Shown in pieces: positions 5,899-12,510 of a DNA stretch of 13,012 bases. Under the pieces are notes generated by a model. That model was not told the origin of the DNA. It made no database searches and was given only the letters and a program-made list of their open reading frames with translations. Source of the stretch: Synergistaceae bacterium (GTDB lineage: Bacteria; Synergistota; Synergistia; Synergistales; Synergistaceae). The stretch spans positions 1 to 13,012 of the forward strand of contig JAISDQ010000137.1 of the NCBI GenBank assembly GCA_031264605.1, written 5' to 3'. Within the stretch, counting starts at the first letter, position 1. Every line of letters begins with the position of its first letter. Position numbers and translations under genes: made by a program.

Positions 5899-7356
5899 CG
5901 GCACTCCGTTCAGATGAGGGCGGCGAGGGGCGCCCTCATCGGGATACCGCCACACGCCGTTGTCGTCGAAGATGCTCCAGTTGATTCCGGCGAAGAAATC
6001 GCGGTCGCCGAACTGTTCGGTCGAAATCTCCTGTATGCCGCGTCCGTCCTCGCATTCGTGGTTGAAGCCGGGTTTGTCCTTGCGCCAAACGCAGTCGACT
6101 ATGCTTCCGCCCGACTGCTTTACCGTAAATCCTTTGACGAGAGGGGACAACTCGCCGAACGAATAGCATCTCATCACGACCGGCTCCCCTCCGCGGCGGT
6201 TCATCATGCCCACGAAGCCGCCGCTTTGCGATCTGTTGCCGTTGGACGTGACCGACCCCAGACAATAGCAATTCTCCACCGTCACCGAGCCCTCGCTGCA
6301 TTCCATCGACCCGGCGAAGCCTCCGACGCTGCCCTCTCCCGTCACTCCGCCGTTTGCGTAACACGCGTAAGCCGAACCTCCGGCGATATCCCCGGCGAAG
6401 CCGCCGGCAGAACCTTTCGGGCCCGTCTTGTTCACGCGGCCCGCCGCCGCGCATCTCGTCAGAAAGCCGCTGGTAAGGCCCGCGAAACCTCCGGCCAGGG
6501 CGCTGGCGCGTTCGCTGTTGGAGGCCACGTCGTTGTGCGACGTGCACCAATCGACGCGGCAACCGCGGATATGCCCGCCGAAGCCGCCTGTGTTGGCGCA
6601 TTCGGCACAATCCAGCGCCACTTTCGAATGACAGTTCTCCATGGAACTGTCCTTGACGATCCCGACGAAACCTCCGGCGCCGTCGAAGCCTGTCGCGCGC
6701 AGCTTCCCGCGCGCCTCGCAATTGGCGATCTTCGTCCCGTTATAGACGTATCCGCACATACCGCCGCCCGCGTTTGTTCCCGTGACATCCAGGGACACGC
6801 TCGAAACGCTGTTCTCGATGACGCTGCTGCTGGCGAGTCCGACGATGCCTCCGACGTTCGACGAGGAAACCGACGATATCTTCCCCTCCGCGTAACAGCT
6901 CGCTATGGAACTGGTCTCGGCGTAACCGACGACGCCTCCGGCCGAGTCTCCGCCCTTTATCTCGAAATCCTCGACGTAAAGGTTCTGTATGACGGCGTAT
7001 TCGATATAGCCGAAAAGCCCCGAACTTTTATTCCCCTGATTCTCCACGACAAAATTTTTGACCGAGTGCCCCTCGCCGTTGAAGACGCCGCAGAACTCGC
7101 GCTTGTCGAAAGGCCCGGTGCAGTATCCCACGGGGCGCCAACTAGCGCCGCCGAGGTCTATGTCGTCAACGAGCCTGAAATATGAACCACCGTAGGATAT
7201 GCCGTCGTTGACGTCGCGCGCGAGTTTCAGCAGGTGCTCCGCTTTCGAAATGATATAAGCGGTCTCGGGAGACAATCCGTCTCCTCCTCCGAATTGAAGC
7301 GGCGGTAAATTAGCGTCCTGCCGCGTCATCTCTTCTTCGTATGCCGAATCGGACAT
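5890..7356 (-). CDS. GLUG-repeat beta-solenoid protein, no signal peptide
   Basis: 488 residues. The ATG at 7356 has a modest AGGGA upstream. Residues 23-80 fit the leader module common in GLUG proteins: 'GDGLSPETAYIISKAEHLLKLA' as pattern, then 'YFRLVDDIDLGGASWRPVG', then 'FCGVFNGEGHSVKNF'. From about 112 to 425 there are some ten repeats of about 30 residues, each with a G-G-x-x-G core (GGVVG 140, GGIVG 169, GGFVG 228, GGFGG 257, GGFAG 289/318/345, GGFVG 379) and most with a Cys about 12 residues later (154, 213, 242, 271, 302, 332, 363, 397, 422). This predicts a right-handed beta-solenoid. Such proteins are usually surface or secreted, yet there is no Sec signal and no anchor. No enzyme motif is visible. 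A role as adhesin-like or type I secreted protein is only inference from the nearby secretion operon. Confidence 0.8.
   Translation of the reverse strand: MSDSAYEEEMTRQDANLPPLQFGGGDGLSPETAYIISKAEHLLKLARDVNDGISYGGSYFRLVDDIDLGGASWRPVGYCTGPFDKREFCGVFNGEGHSVKNFVVENQGNKSSGLFGYIEYAVIQNLYVEDFEIKGGDSAGGVVGYAETSSIASCYAEGKISSVSSSNVGGIVGLASSSVIENSVSSVSLDVTGTNAGGGMCGYVYNGTKIANCEARGKLRATGFDGAGGFVGIVKDSSMENCHSKVALDCAECANTGGFGGHIRGCRVDWCTSHNDVASNSERASALAGGFAGLTSGFLTRCAAAGRVNKTGPKGSAGGFAGDIAGGSAYACYANGGVTGEGSVGGFAGSMECSEGSVTVENCYCLGSVTSNGNRSQSGGFVGMMNRRGGEPVVMRCYSFGELSPLVKGFTVKQSGGSIVDCVWRKDKPGFNHECEDGRGIQEISTEQFGDRDFFAGINWSIFDDNGVWRYPDEGAPRRPHLNGVPLL
5913..5940. other. Perfect 10-bp inverted repeat in the convergent gene ends
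   Basis: GATGAGGGCG (5913-5922) and CGCCCTCATC (5931-5940) form a 10-bp stem with an 8-base loop, inside the last 20 codons of the GLUG gene and 15 bases after the HAD stop. There is no T-run on either strand, so it is not a classic terminator. It could stabilise or end the HAD transcript by another route. The convergent genes leave no room for separate terminators. Confidence 0.5.
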
Positions 7357-7422
7357 TCATTCACTTCCCTGACGCACATTCCGAATTGGCGGGGAATTAT
7401 CTCCAGCCGCCGTATTTTTAAA

Positions 7423-7545
7423 CTTACGTAAATCATTATAACTCAATCACGGCGCAACGGCATTTACTCATTAATCCTCGATATGGCCAGCTTTATCCGC
7501 CGCGTAAAAATACGCCAAGTTAGTTATTGCAAGGCCTTACGTAAA
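7423..7545. repeat. Two copies of CTTACGTAAA upstream of the GLUG gene
   Basis: The 10-mer CTTACGTAAA, with an 8-base palindromic core, occurs at 7423-7432 and 7536-7545, 113 bases apart. An 8-base inverted pair, CGGCGCAA (7449-7456) and TTGCGCCG (7567-7574), is interleaved with them. They may be operator sites or remains of an inserted element. The rest of 7357-7601 contains no ORF or RNA gene that I can support. Confidence 0.3.
7435..7440 (-). promoter_or_regulatory. Possible -10 box of the GLUG gene
   Basis: TATAAT on the minus strand about 80 bases upstream of the GLUG start. No convincing -35 at 16-18 bases. The palindrome TTACGTAA (7424-7431) lies right where transcription would begin, which would suit an operator. 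Confidence 0.3.
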
Positions 7546-7609
7546 ATAAACGCTGAAAGTTCAGGCTTGCGCCGCTATTACTGACGAAACGCTCTGGTTT
7601 GCGGGTGTT

Positions 7610-7750
7610 GAGAGTGGTGATTGATATATAGATAATCATTTGTCCAAGCTCTAATAATCATTATTTGCGTATTATTCATTGGCATAACCGCTTAAGTATT
7701 GCTATAACTAAGTTTATAAGTACTTTATCTATACATCGATCACCACTCTC
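7610..7750. mobile_element. 141-bp MITE with 26-bp terminal inverted repeats and 8-bp target duplication
   Basis: The left end (7610-7635, starting GAGAGTGGTGATTGATATAT) and the reverse complement of the right end (7725-7750) match at 24 of 26 bases. The element is flanked on both sides by the direct repeat CGGGTGTT (7602-7609 and 7751-7758), exactly adjoining the inverted repeats. This is the hallmark of transposition by a DDE transposase with 8-bp staggered cuts. The interior is AT-rich and non-coding, so it must have been moved by a transposase elsewhere in the genome. I could not assign the IS family from the end sequence. A short ORF reading through the right half (from 7665) is chance. 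Confidence 0.85.
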
Positions 7751-7965
7751 CGGGTGTTATAATCCCTTTGTCACTACTTATTGCAACAAACTTTTACCCG
7801 CTCTTTTGCAAGACTTATCGCCACCCACGCTCCCCGGCACAGTTGCATTTTTTTTTGCATTTGAGAATCTTGTGAATCAGGTTTTCCAAGCGACAATACG
7901 ATATTGATATTCCAGCTTCGAATCGATTATATGAAATAAAAGTTAAAAGTAACTGGCCATCATAT

Positions 7966-8192
7966 TAAGCCCCACGCTATGCGTGGGGAATCGGCAGAGC
8001 AGTAGCGTTGCCTGTAGCAACAGAATCTCCTTCGGATACAACGGTTATGGTTTCGGAACCAACCATACAGAGATGGGGAAATTCATATGGACAACAGTTC
8101 AGCACATACGAAAGGTTTTTCCGATGGTTTAATGTTTTAAGCCCCTTATAGGGGCGCGATCTCCAAACCACCGCTTGAAGCGGTGGTTGTGA
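7966..8192 (+). mobile_element. Possible non-autonomous IS200/IS605-like element or remnant
   Basis: Left: CCCCACGC-tat-GCGTGGGG, an 8-bp hairpin (7970-7988). Right: AACCACCGC-ttgaa-GCGGTGGTT, a 9-bp hairpin (8166-8188), preceded by GCCCC-ttata-GGGGC (8141-8155). Short-loop hairpins near each end and absence of matching terminal inverted repeats are typical of IS200/IS605 elements. Both the left end and the inner right hairpin share TTAAGCCCC. Between them frame 7969-8148 is open (about 60 residues, e.g. GRAVALPVATESPSD) and stops inside the right hairpins, as a tnpB 3' end would. I do not recognise it securely as TnpB. No tnpA or full tnpB is present, so mobility would depend on other copies. 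Confidence 0.4.
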
Positions 8193-8294
8193 CTATTCAG
8201 CCGCGGTAAAAGTATAAGGAAGGATGTGTTGAAATTACGCGAAACACCTGTAGTGTCAGCAGGTGTTCAAAGACTTATGCTGACAAAGAAGTAG
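8193..8294 (+). pseudogene. Possible C-terminal gene fragment (33 codons)
   Basis: An open frame without a fitting start runs from just after the right hairpin to TAG 8292-8294; its end reads LKLRETPVVSAGVQRLMLTK plus one Lys. A 'TPV..AG' pattern reminds me of variable TnpB tails, which would fit an IS200/IS605 remnant, but the similarity is too short to trust. A TTG at 8229 with AAGGAAGG upstream could start a 21-residue peptide. The same bases form strong RNA structure, so coding may be accidental. Confidence 0.2.
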
Positions 8295-8420
8295 ATTCTA
8301 CTTCAATCTAACGAGTGCGGCCGGCCCGCTTGCGGAGTGGTTTCGCGGCATTCGTAACTGCGAAAGGAGGCAGTGGATACGGTCAGCGGCGGGCGGGGTA
8401 TTTTATACCGCCCGCTTTTT
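8243..8420 (+). ncRNA. Candidate structured RNA: pseudoknot, hairpins, terminator
   Basis: AACACCTG (8243-8250) pairs with CAGGTGTT (8260-8267). The loop bases TGTCAG (8254-8259) are complementary to CTGACA (8280-8285), giving a classical H-type pseudoknot with 8-bp and 6-bp stems. Next, GAAGTAGATTCTACTTC (8288-8304) is a perfect palindrome that can form a 7-bp hairpin. TTTCGC (8341-8346) pairs with GCGAAA (8360-8365), and the block ends in a rho-independent terminator. It matches no RNA family I know by sequence. An omega-RNA-like guide scaffold from an IS200/IS605 relic is one option; a small regulatory RNA or the leader of a lost gene are others. No clear promoter was found. Confidence 0.35.
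8389..8420 (+). terminator. Rho-independent terminator
   Basis: GCGGGCGG..TAT (8389-8401) pairs with ATACCGCCCGC (8405-8415) in an 11-bp GC-rich stem with a GG bulge and a TTT loop, followed at once by five T (8416-8420). It works on the plus strand only. No protein gene on that strand ends just before it, so it marks the end of some plus-strand transcript from the element region. Confidence 0.7.
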
Positions 8421-8476
8421 CTGATGCGCCTTGCAGTCCACGAACTGGATGATGAAAACCCGTTGCCGCTTCGGAG

Positions 8477-8512
8477 CGTCGTTATTCCGCGGACACGAAA
8501 ACAATAATGACG
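8477..8512. repeat. Imperfect 10-bp inverted repeat in non-coding DNA
   Basis: CGTCGTTATT (8477-8486) and AATAATGACG (8503-8512) pair at 9 of 10 positions around a 16-base loop. I see no further feature between 8421 and 8618; a minus-strand ORF of 83 codons across 8303-8554 resembles nothing and runs through the terminator, so it is not called. Confidence 0.3.
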
Positions 8513-8618
8513 ATACGCGGAAAAACCACCAACTTCGCCTTTCGTTCGTCTCAAAAACCCACCAACATCAACACTGTAATCATCTTATTATATCAGACAG
8601 GTAACTACCCAGAGATAT

Positions 8619-8698
8619 TCAGTGAAAACGTGCATCTGAAAATAAAATGATTTCAAAAATCAGTGAAATGTACGATTTTTATAAAAACGGTTTATAAT
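8619..8698 (+). promoter_or_regulatory. Candidate promoter/operator region of the type I secretion operon
   Basis: A perfect TATAAT lies at 8693-8698 in an AT-rich stretch; no good -35 is seen at the right distance, so activation by a regulator is possible. The direct repeat TCAGTGAAA occurs at 8619-8627 and 8660-8668, 41 bases apart (close to four helical turns), just upstream, and could be a paired activator or repressor site. Transcription would start near 8705, leaving a 5' leader of about 147 bases. Confidence 0.4.
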
Positions 8699-8792
8699 GG
8701 AAATACATTGGTTGAAATAAAAATCTCTTTTCCTAAAAGTAATTTTTGTAAGTGGCATAAATATAAAAAAGCCTGCCACAGTGATGGTTTGA

Positions 8793-8830
8793 ATGGCGGC
8801 GATTCTTTGCAGCCCGCAAGTAGCCGCCAT
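8793..8830 (+). promoter_or_regulatory. Hairpin in the 5' leader of the secretion operon, next to the ribosome site
   Basis: ATGGCGGC (8793-8800) pairs perfectly with GCCGCCAT (8823-8830); inside, TTGC (8807-8810) pairs with GCAA (8816-8819) around AGCCC. The structure ends five bases before GGGAGG (8835-8840), the ribosome site of the ABC transporter gene. A smaller pair, GTGGCA and TGCCAC (about 8753-8758 and 8774-8779), precedes it. This arrangement could tune translation or protect the message. It resembles no riboswitch I know. Confidence 0.4.
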
Positions 8831-8851
8831 GTTTGGGAGGAAATGGAAAAT

Positions 8852-11137
8852 ATGCCGGATTCAGACGAATATACCGAATCAAAGAATAGGAATGAAGCGG
8901 GGAATACGGAACCTCAAACCCCCGCTGCGCCTTCCGCGCCCCCTTTAGTCGAAGCGGCCCTAGCGTGTCTCGTCACGGCCGCGCGCATCGCCGGCATCCC
9001 CGCCGACCTGGATGGGATTCTCCGTGCCTTTCCCTCCCGAAGAACCGAGGAAATTATCTTGATTTTGCTCCGCGCGGCGAAGAAGATCGGCTTGAAGGCA
9101 AAACACATAACCACGTCCATCGACAAGCTGGATAAACTCCCGTCGCCGTCCCTACTGCTCTTCCCGGACGGGGAAACGGTCATATGCCTCCGTGCTGAAA
9201 ACGCGCCGCCGGAACACGAAAGCGACGAAGACTCCGTGAAAAAAGCCGCTTTAAAGGGCAGGGTGGTACTCTTCCATCCGCGCGGAAAGAAGCCCTTCAT
9301 ATGGAGTTTCGAACAGCTCGCCGAAAAATGGGAGGGCGACGCAATACCCTTGGCCAAACGTTTTTCTTTCGGAGACCTGAGCAAAAAATTCGGCATCGGC
9401 TGGTTTTTGCCCGTCATACTGCGATTCAAAAAACATCTGAGCGAAGTCTTTATCGGCTCGTTCTTTTTACAGACCTTCGGGTTAATCACTCCTTTATTCT
9501 CGCAGGTGATAATCGACAAGGTGCTGGTGCATAAGGGCTTATCGACATTGGATATCCTTGTGTTGGGATTGATTATAATAAACCTGTTCGAGATGATACT
9601 GACCGTCACCCGGACATACCTCTTCTCCCACACGACGAACCGTGTGGACGTCATACTCGGCTCGAAACTGTTCAAACACCTGCTCGCTCTCCCCCTGCCG
9701 TTCTTCGAGGCGAGAACCGTGGGAACCACAATAGCCCGCGTCAGGGAACTCGAATCGATACGGTCATTCATAACCGGCACGGCCCTGACCGTCGTGCTCG
9801 ACCTGATATTCACCGTGGTGTTCATCGCCGTGATGTTCTGGTACAGCCCTAAACTGACCCTGATATCCCTCGCCGCCATGCCGTTCTTTATAGCTCTTTC
9901 GGTTATCGTCACTCCCATACTCCGCGAACGCCTGAACAAAAAATTCGCCTGCAACGCCGAGTCTCAGTCGTATCTCGTGGAAATGGTTTCCGGCATCCAG
10001 ACGGTAAAGAGCCTCGCAATAGAACCGCAGTTGAACAACAGATGGGAAGGCTTGCTCTCCAACTACGTCCACGCCTCTTTTAAAGCAGGTTTCCTCAGCT
10101 CCTGGGCTGGTAGCGCCGCGCACCTGATACAGAAATCTTCTTCCCTGGCCATCCTCTGGTTCGGGGCAAGAATGGTGATGAACGGGGATTTTACCGTAGG
10201 CCAGCTCATAGCGTTTCAGATGCTCTCCGGCAGGGTGACGGAACCCATACTGAGACTGGCCACTCTCTGGCAGGATTTTCAACAGGCAAGGCTTTCAATA
10301 GAAAGATTAGGCGACGTTCTGAACTTCCCCGCCGAACCGGATATCTCTCCGGGCAGAAGCTCCCTCGGGAGGATAAAAGGAAAAATACAGTTTGAACATA
10401 TCGGTTTCAGATACCGCCTTGACGGCCCGCCGATACTCGACGATATAAACCTCAATATCGAACCCGGCACGACCGTCGGAATAGTCGGGCGCTCCGGTTC
10501 GGGAAAAAGCACGATGACGAAACTCGTTCAAAGATTTTACCTTCCCGTTCAAGGACGTATGCTCGTGGACGGGATAGACCTCGCGCAGGCGGATCCTGTG
10601 TGGCTACGAAGACAGATAGGCGTGGTGCTCCAGGAGAATTTTCTTTTCAGCGGCTCCATAAGGGATAACATTGCCGCCGTCGATACCGCCGCTTCTCTGG
10701 AGAAGGTCATATCGGCGGCCAAAATTGCCGGCGCTCATGACTTCATCTTGGAACTCCCCGACGGATACGATACCCAAGTCGGCGAGCGCGGGGCTTCGCT
10801 CTCAGGGGGACAGAGACAACGTATAGCTATAGCGAGAACGCTCATGACCGACCCGAGGATACTGATATTCGACGAGGCTACCAGCGCGTTGGATTATGAA
10901 TCCGAACGGATAATACAGAAAAATCTGAAAAGCATATGCAAAGGCCGGACGGTGTTCATAATAGCTCACAGGCTTTCGACCGTAAGAGGCGCGGATTTCA
11001 TTATAGCGATGGATAAGGGCAGGATAATAGAACAGGGCACGCACGAACAGTTATTGAAACGCAACGGGCTCTACAGCTTCCTCCACAGACAGCAGGAGAT
11101 GCTGGGCGAGGATTCTTCGGAATTGAGGATAGTATAG
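8852..11137 (+). CDS. Type I secretion ABC transporter (HlyB-like) with degenerate C39-like domain
   Basis: 761 residues from the ATG at 8852 (GGGAGG 11 bases upstream). ATG 8843 is too close to that site, and the longer frame from 8663 would start before the promoter. After an acidic linker (1-28), residues about 30-160 form a C39 peptidase-like domain. Its 'VEAALACL' has Ala where active peptidases have the catalytic Cys of 'ECGLACL', so it is probably a non-cleaving, substrate-holding domain as in HlyB. Six membrane helices lie at roughly 180-450. The nucleotide-binding domain has Walker A GRSGSGKST (546-554), signature LSGGQ (650-654), Walker B ILIFDEATSALD (670-681) and H-loop His706. 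It would drive export of an uncleaved, C-terminal-signal substrate through HlyD and TolC partners encoded directly downstream. The HlyD gene starts 2 bases after its stop. Confidence 0.93.
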   Translation: MPDSDEYTESKNRNEAGNTEPQTPAAPSAPPLVEAALACLVTAARIAGIPADLDGILRAFPSRRTEEIILILLRAAKKIGLKAKHITTSIDKLDKLPSPSLLLFPDGETVICLRAENAPPEHESDEDSVKKAALKGRVVLFHPRGKKPFIWSFEQLAEKWEGDAIPLAKRFSFGDLSKKFGIGWFLPVILRFKKHLSEVFIGSFFLQTFGLITPLFSQVIIDKVLVHKGLSTLDILVLGLIIINLFEMILTVTRTYLFSHTTNRVDVILGSKLFKHLLALPLPFFEARTVGTTIARVRELESIRSFITGTALTVVLDLIFTVVFIAVMFWYSPKLTLISLAAMPFFIALSVIVTPILRERLNKKFACNAESQSYLVEMVSGIQTVKSLAIEPQLNNRWEGLLSNYVHASFKAGFLSSWAGSAAHLIQKSSSLAILWFGARMVMNGDFTVGQLIAFQMLSGRVTEPILRLATLWQDFQQARLSIERLGDVLNFPAEPDISPGRSSLGRIKGKIQFEHIGFRYRLDGPPILDDINLNIEPGTTVGIVGRSGSGKSTMTKLVQRFYLPVQGRMLVDGIDLAQADPVWLRRQIGVVLQENFLFSGSIRDNIAAVDTAASLEKVISAAKIAGAHDFILELPDGYDTQVGERGASLSGGQRQRIAIARTLMTDPRILIFDEATSALDYESERIIQKNLKSICKGRTVFIIAHRLSTVRGADFIIAMDKGRIIEQGTHEQLLKRNGLYSFLHRQQEMLGEDSSELRIV

Positions 11138-11139
11138 CA

Positions 11140-12510
11140 ATGAGCGCGATACGGAAGGAAAAAAACAAAACAGGAAAGATAATCGACATAAGAAGCGGCT
11201 GGAACAGGGACGAACTGGAATTTCTCCCCGCCGCCCTCGAAATAGTGGAGACTCCCCCATCGCCGATAGGCCGGGCGTTGCTCTGGATAATCGTATCGTT
11301 CTTCGTCATAGCTATAACATGGTCTGTAATAGGGAAAGTCGATGAAGTAGCGGTAGCACCCGGCAAAGTCATTCCCTCCGGCTACACGAAAGTCGTTCAA
11401 GCCGAGGACAAGGGTATAGTCAGAAAACTCAACGTACAGAACGGTACGCGCGTCAAAACCGGAGACGTGCTAATAGAGCTTGACACCATAGCTACCGAGG
11501 CCGATATGTCCCGGCTTACAAAAGAACGCGATTTTTACCTGCTCGACCTCGCGAGGTTGAGCGCCGAACGGGAAAACAAACCGTTCAATCCCCCGGACGG
11601 CGTCGGAACGCCGGAGGAAAGGCTACAGCAGATGGAGCTGTCACGGGCGAGGACGATAGAATTCCGCTCCAGAATGGATACGATACGCCAGCAGGTTCTG
11701 ATCGCCAAATCCGCGCTGGATAACTCGATAAAACAGAGAGAGAAATTCGAGGGCATACTTCCCATTGCCGCCGATCAGCGCAAACGGACGGAGGAACTCG
11801 CCGGGGACGGGACCGTTTCACTGTTTGAGCATCAGAATTATTTGCAGAAAGAGATAGAGATAAAACAAGACCTGTTAGCGCAGGGCGCGGAAGTCGAACG
11901 CAACGGAAGGGCCGTGACCGAAGCCGAAATGGAAGCGAAAAGAGCGGAGAGCGAATGGCAGTCCGAGATATCGTCCCGGATAGTGGACGACAGGAAACAG
12001 TTGCAAGCCATAGAGGAAGAACTTATTAAAGCGAAAGAAAGAAACCGCCTGAGCCGGATAACCGCCCCGATAGACGGCACTGTTCAGCAGCTTGAGATAC
12101 ACACATTGGGCGCGATACTCACGCCGGCTCAGCCTCTCATGCTGATCGTCCCGGACGGCGGTTCTATAGAATTCGAGGTATGGCTGGAGAACAGGGATAT
12201 AGGATTCGTTTACGCCGGGCAGGGAGCGGAGATAAAGGTGGAGACGTTCGGTTTCCAGAAGTACGGAACGCTCGACGCTACTGTCAAATCCGTCGCCACG
12301 GAAGCGAAGGAAGACGAGAAACGGGGATTGATATACCAGGCGTTTCTCGAAACGTCGAGGGATTATTACGTTGTGGGCGACAGAGAGGTATCGCTTATAC
12401 CCGGCATGTCGGTTACGGGGGAGATTAAGATACGTCAAAAACGGATAATAGAGTATTTCCTGGACACGTTCAAAAGATACACCAGCGAGGCGTTGAGGGA
12501 GAGGACATGA
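11140..12510 (+). CDS. HlyD-family type I secretion periplasmic adaptor (membrane-fusion protein)
   Basis: 456 residues, standard for HlyD-type adaptors. A cytosolic N-terminus (1-44) precedes one membrane anchor (about 46-64). Then comes a first lipoyl half-motif ('GKVIPSGYTKVVQAEDKGIV', 75-94, with 'VKTGDVLIELD' after it), and a long alpha-helical, coiled-coil region (about 115-305) that spans the periplasm to reach TolC. The second lipoyl half follows ('ITAPIDGTVQQLEI', 307-320), then a beta-barrel domain. The C-terminal HlyD signature is clear ('LIPGMSVTGEIKIRQKRIIE', 419-438). It links the inner-membrane ABC transporter to the outer-membrane channel. It is in one operon with both, with a 2-base gap upstream and an ATGA overlap downstream. 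Confidence 0.95.
   Translation: MSAIRKEKNKTGKIIDIRSGWNRDELEFLPAALEIVETPPSPIGRALLWIIVSFFVIAITWSVIGKVDEVAVAPGKVIPSGYTKVVQAEDKGIVRKLNVQNGTRVKTGDVLIELDTIATEADMSRLTKERDFYLLDLARLSAERENKPFNPPDGVGTPEERLQQMELSRARTIEFRSRMDTIRQQVLIAKSALDNSIKQREKFEGILPIAADQRKRTEELAGDGTVSLFEHQNYLQKEIEIKQDLLAQGAEVERNGRAVTEAEMEAKRAESEWQSEISSRIVDDRKQLQAIEEELIKAKERNRLSRITAPIDGTVQQLEIHTLGAILTPAQPLMLIVPDGGSIEFEVWLENRDIGFVYAGQGAEIKVETFGFQKYGTLDATVKSVATEAKEDEKRGLIYQAFLETSRDYYVVGDREVSLIPGMSVTGEIKIRQKRIIEYFLDTFKRYTSEALRERT

Noticed and set aside
5914..7185. 423-codon plus-strand ORF opposite the GLUG gene
   Set aside because: It is the mirror of the GLUG repeats in GC-rich DNA; the minus-strand frame has clear domain structure, this one has none.
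7665..7907. 80-codon plus-strand ORF
   Set aside because: It begins inside the MITE and leaves through its right end and target duplication, so it cannot be an ancestral gene.
8315..8420. Group II intron end (GTGCG start near 8315)
   Set aside because: No domain V hairpin or reverse-transcriptase gene follows; the match is only five bases.
8303..8554. 83-codon minus-strand ORF
   Set aside because: No family resemblance, passes through a terminator hairpin, no good ribosome site.
8663..8851. Longer N-terminus for the ABC transporter
   Set aside because: The start lacks a ribosome site, lies before the likely -10 box, and the extra 63 residues have no family match.
7357..8851. CRISPR array or tRNA in the long gene-free region
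   Set aside because: Repeats are only paired, not regularly spaced, and no cloverleaf with a TTC-loop was found.
8914..9954. 346-codon minus-strand ORF inside the ABC transporter gene
   Set aside because: Shadow of a strongly conserved gene on the other strand; no recognisable protein features.
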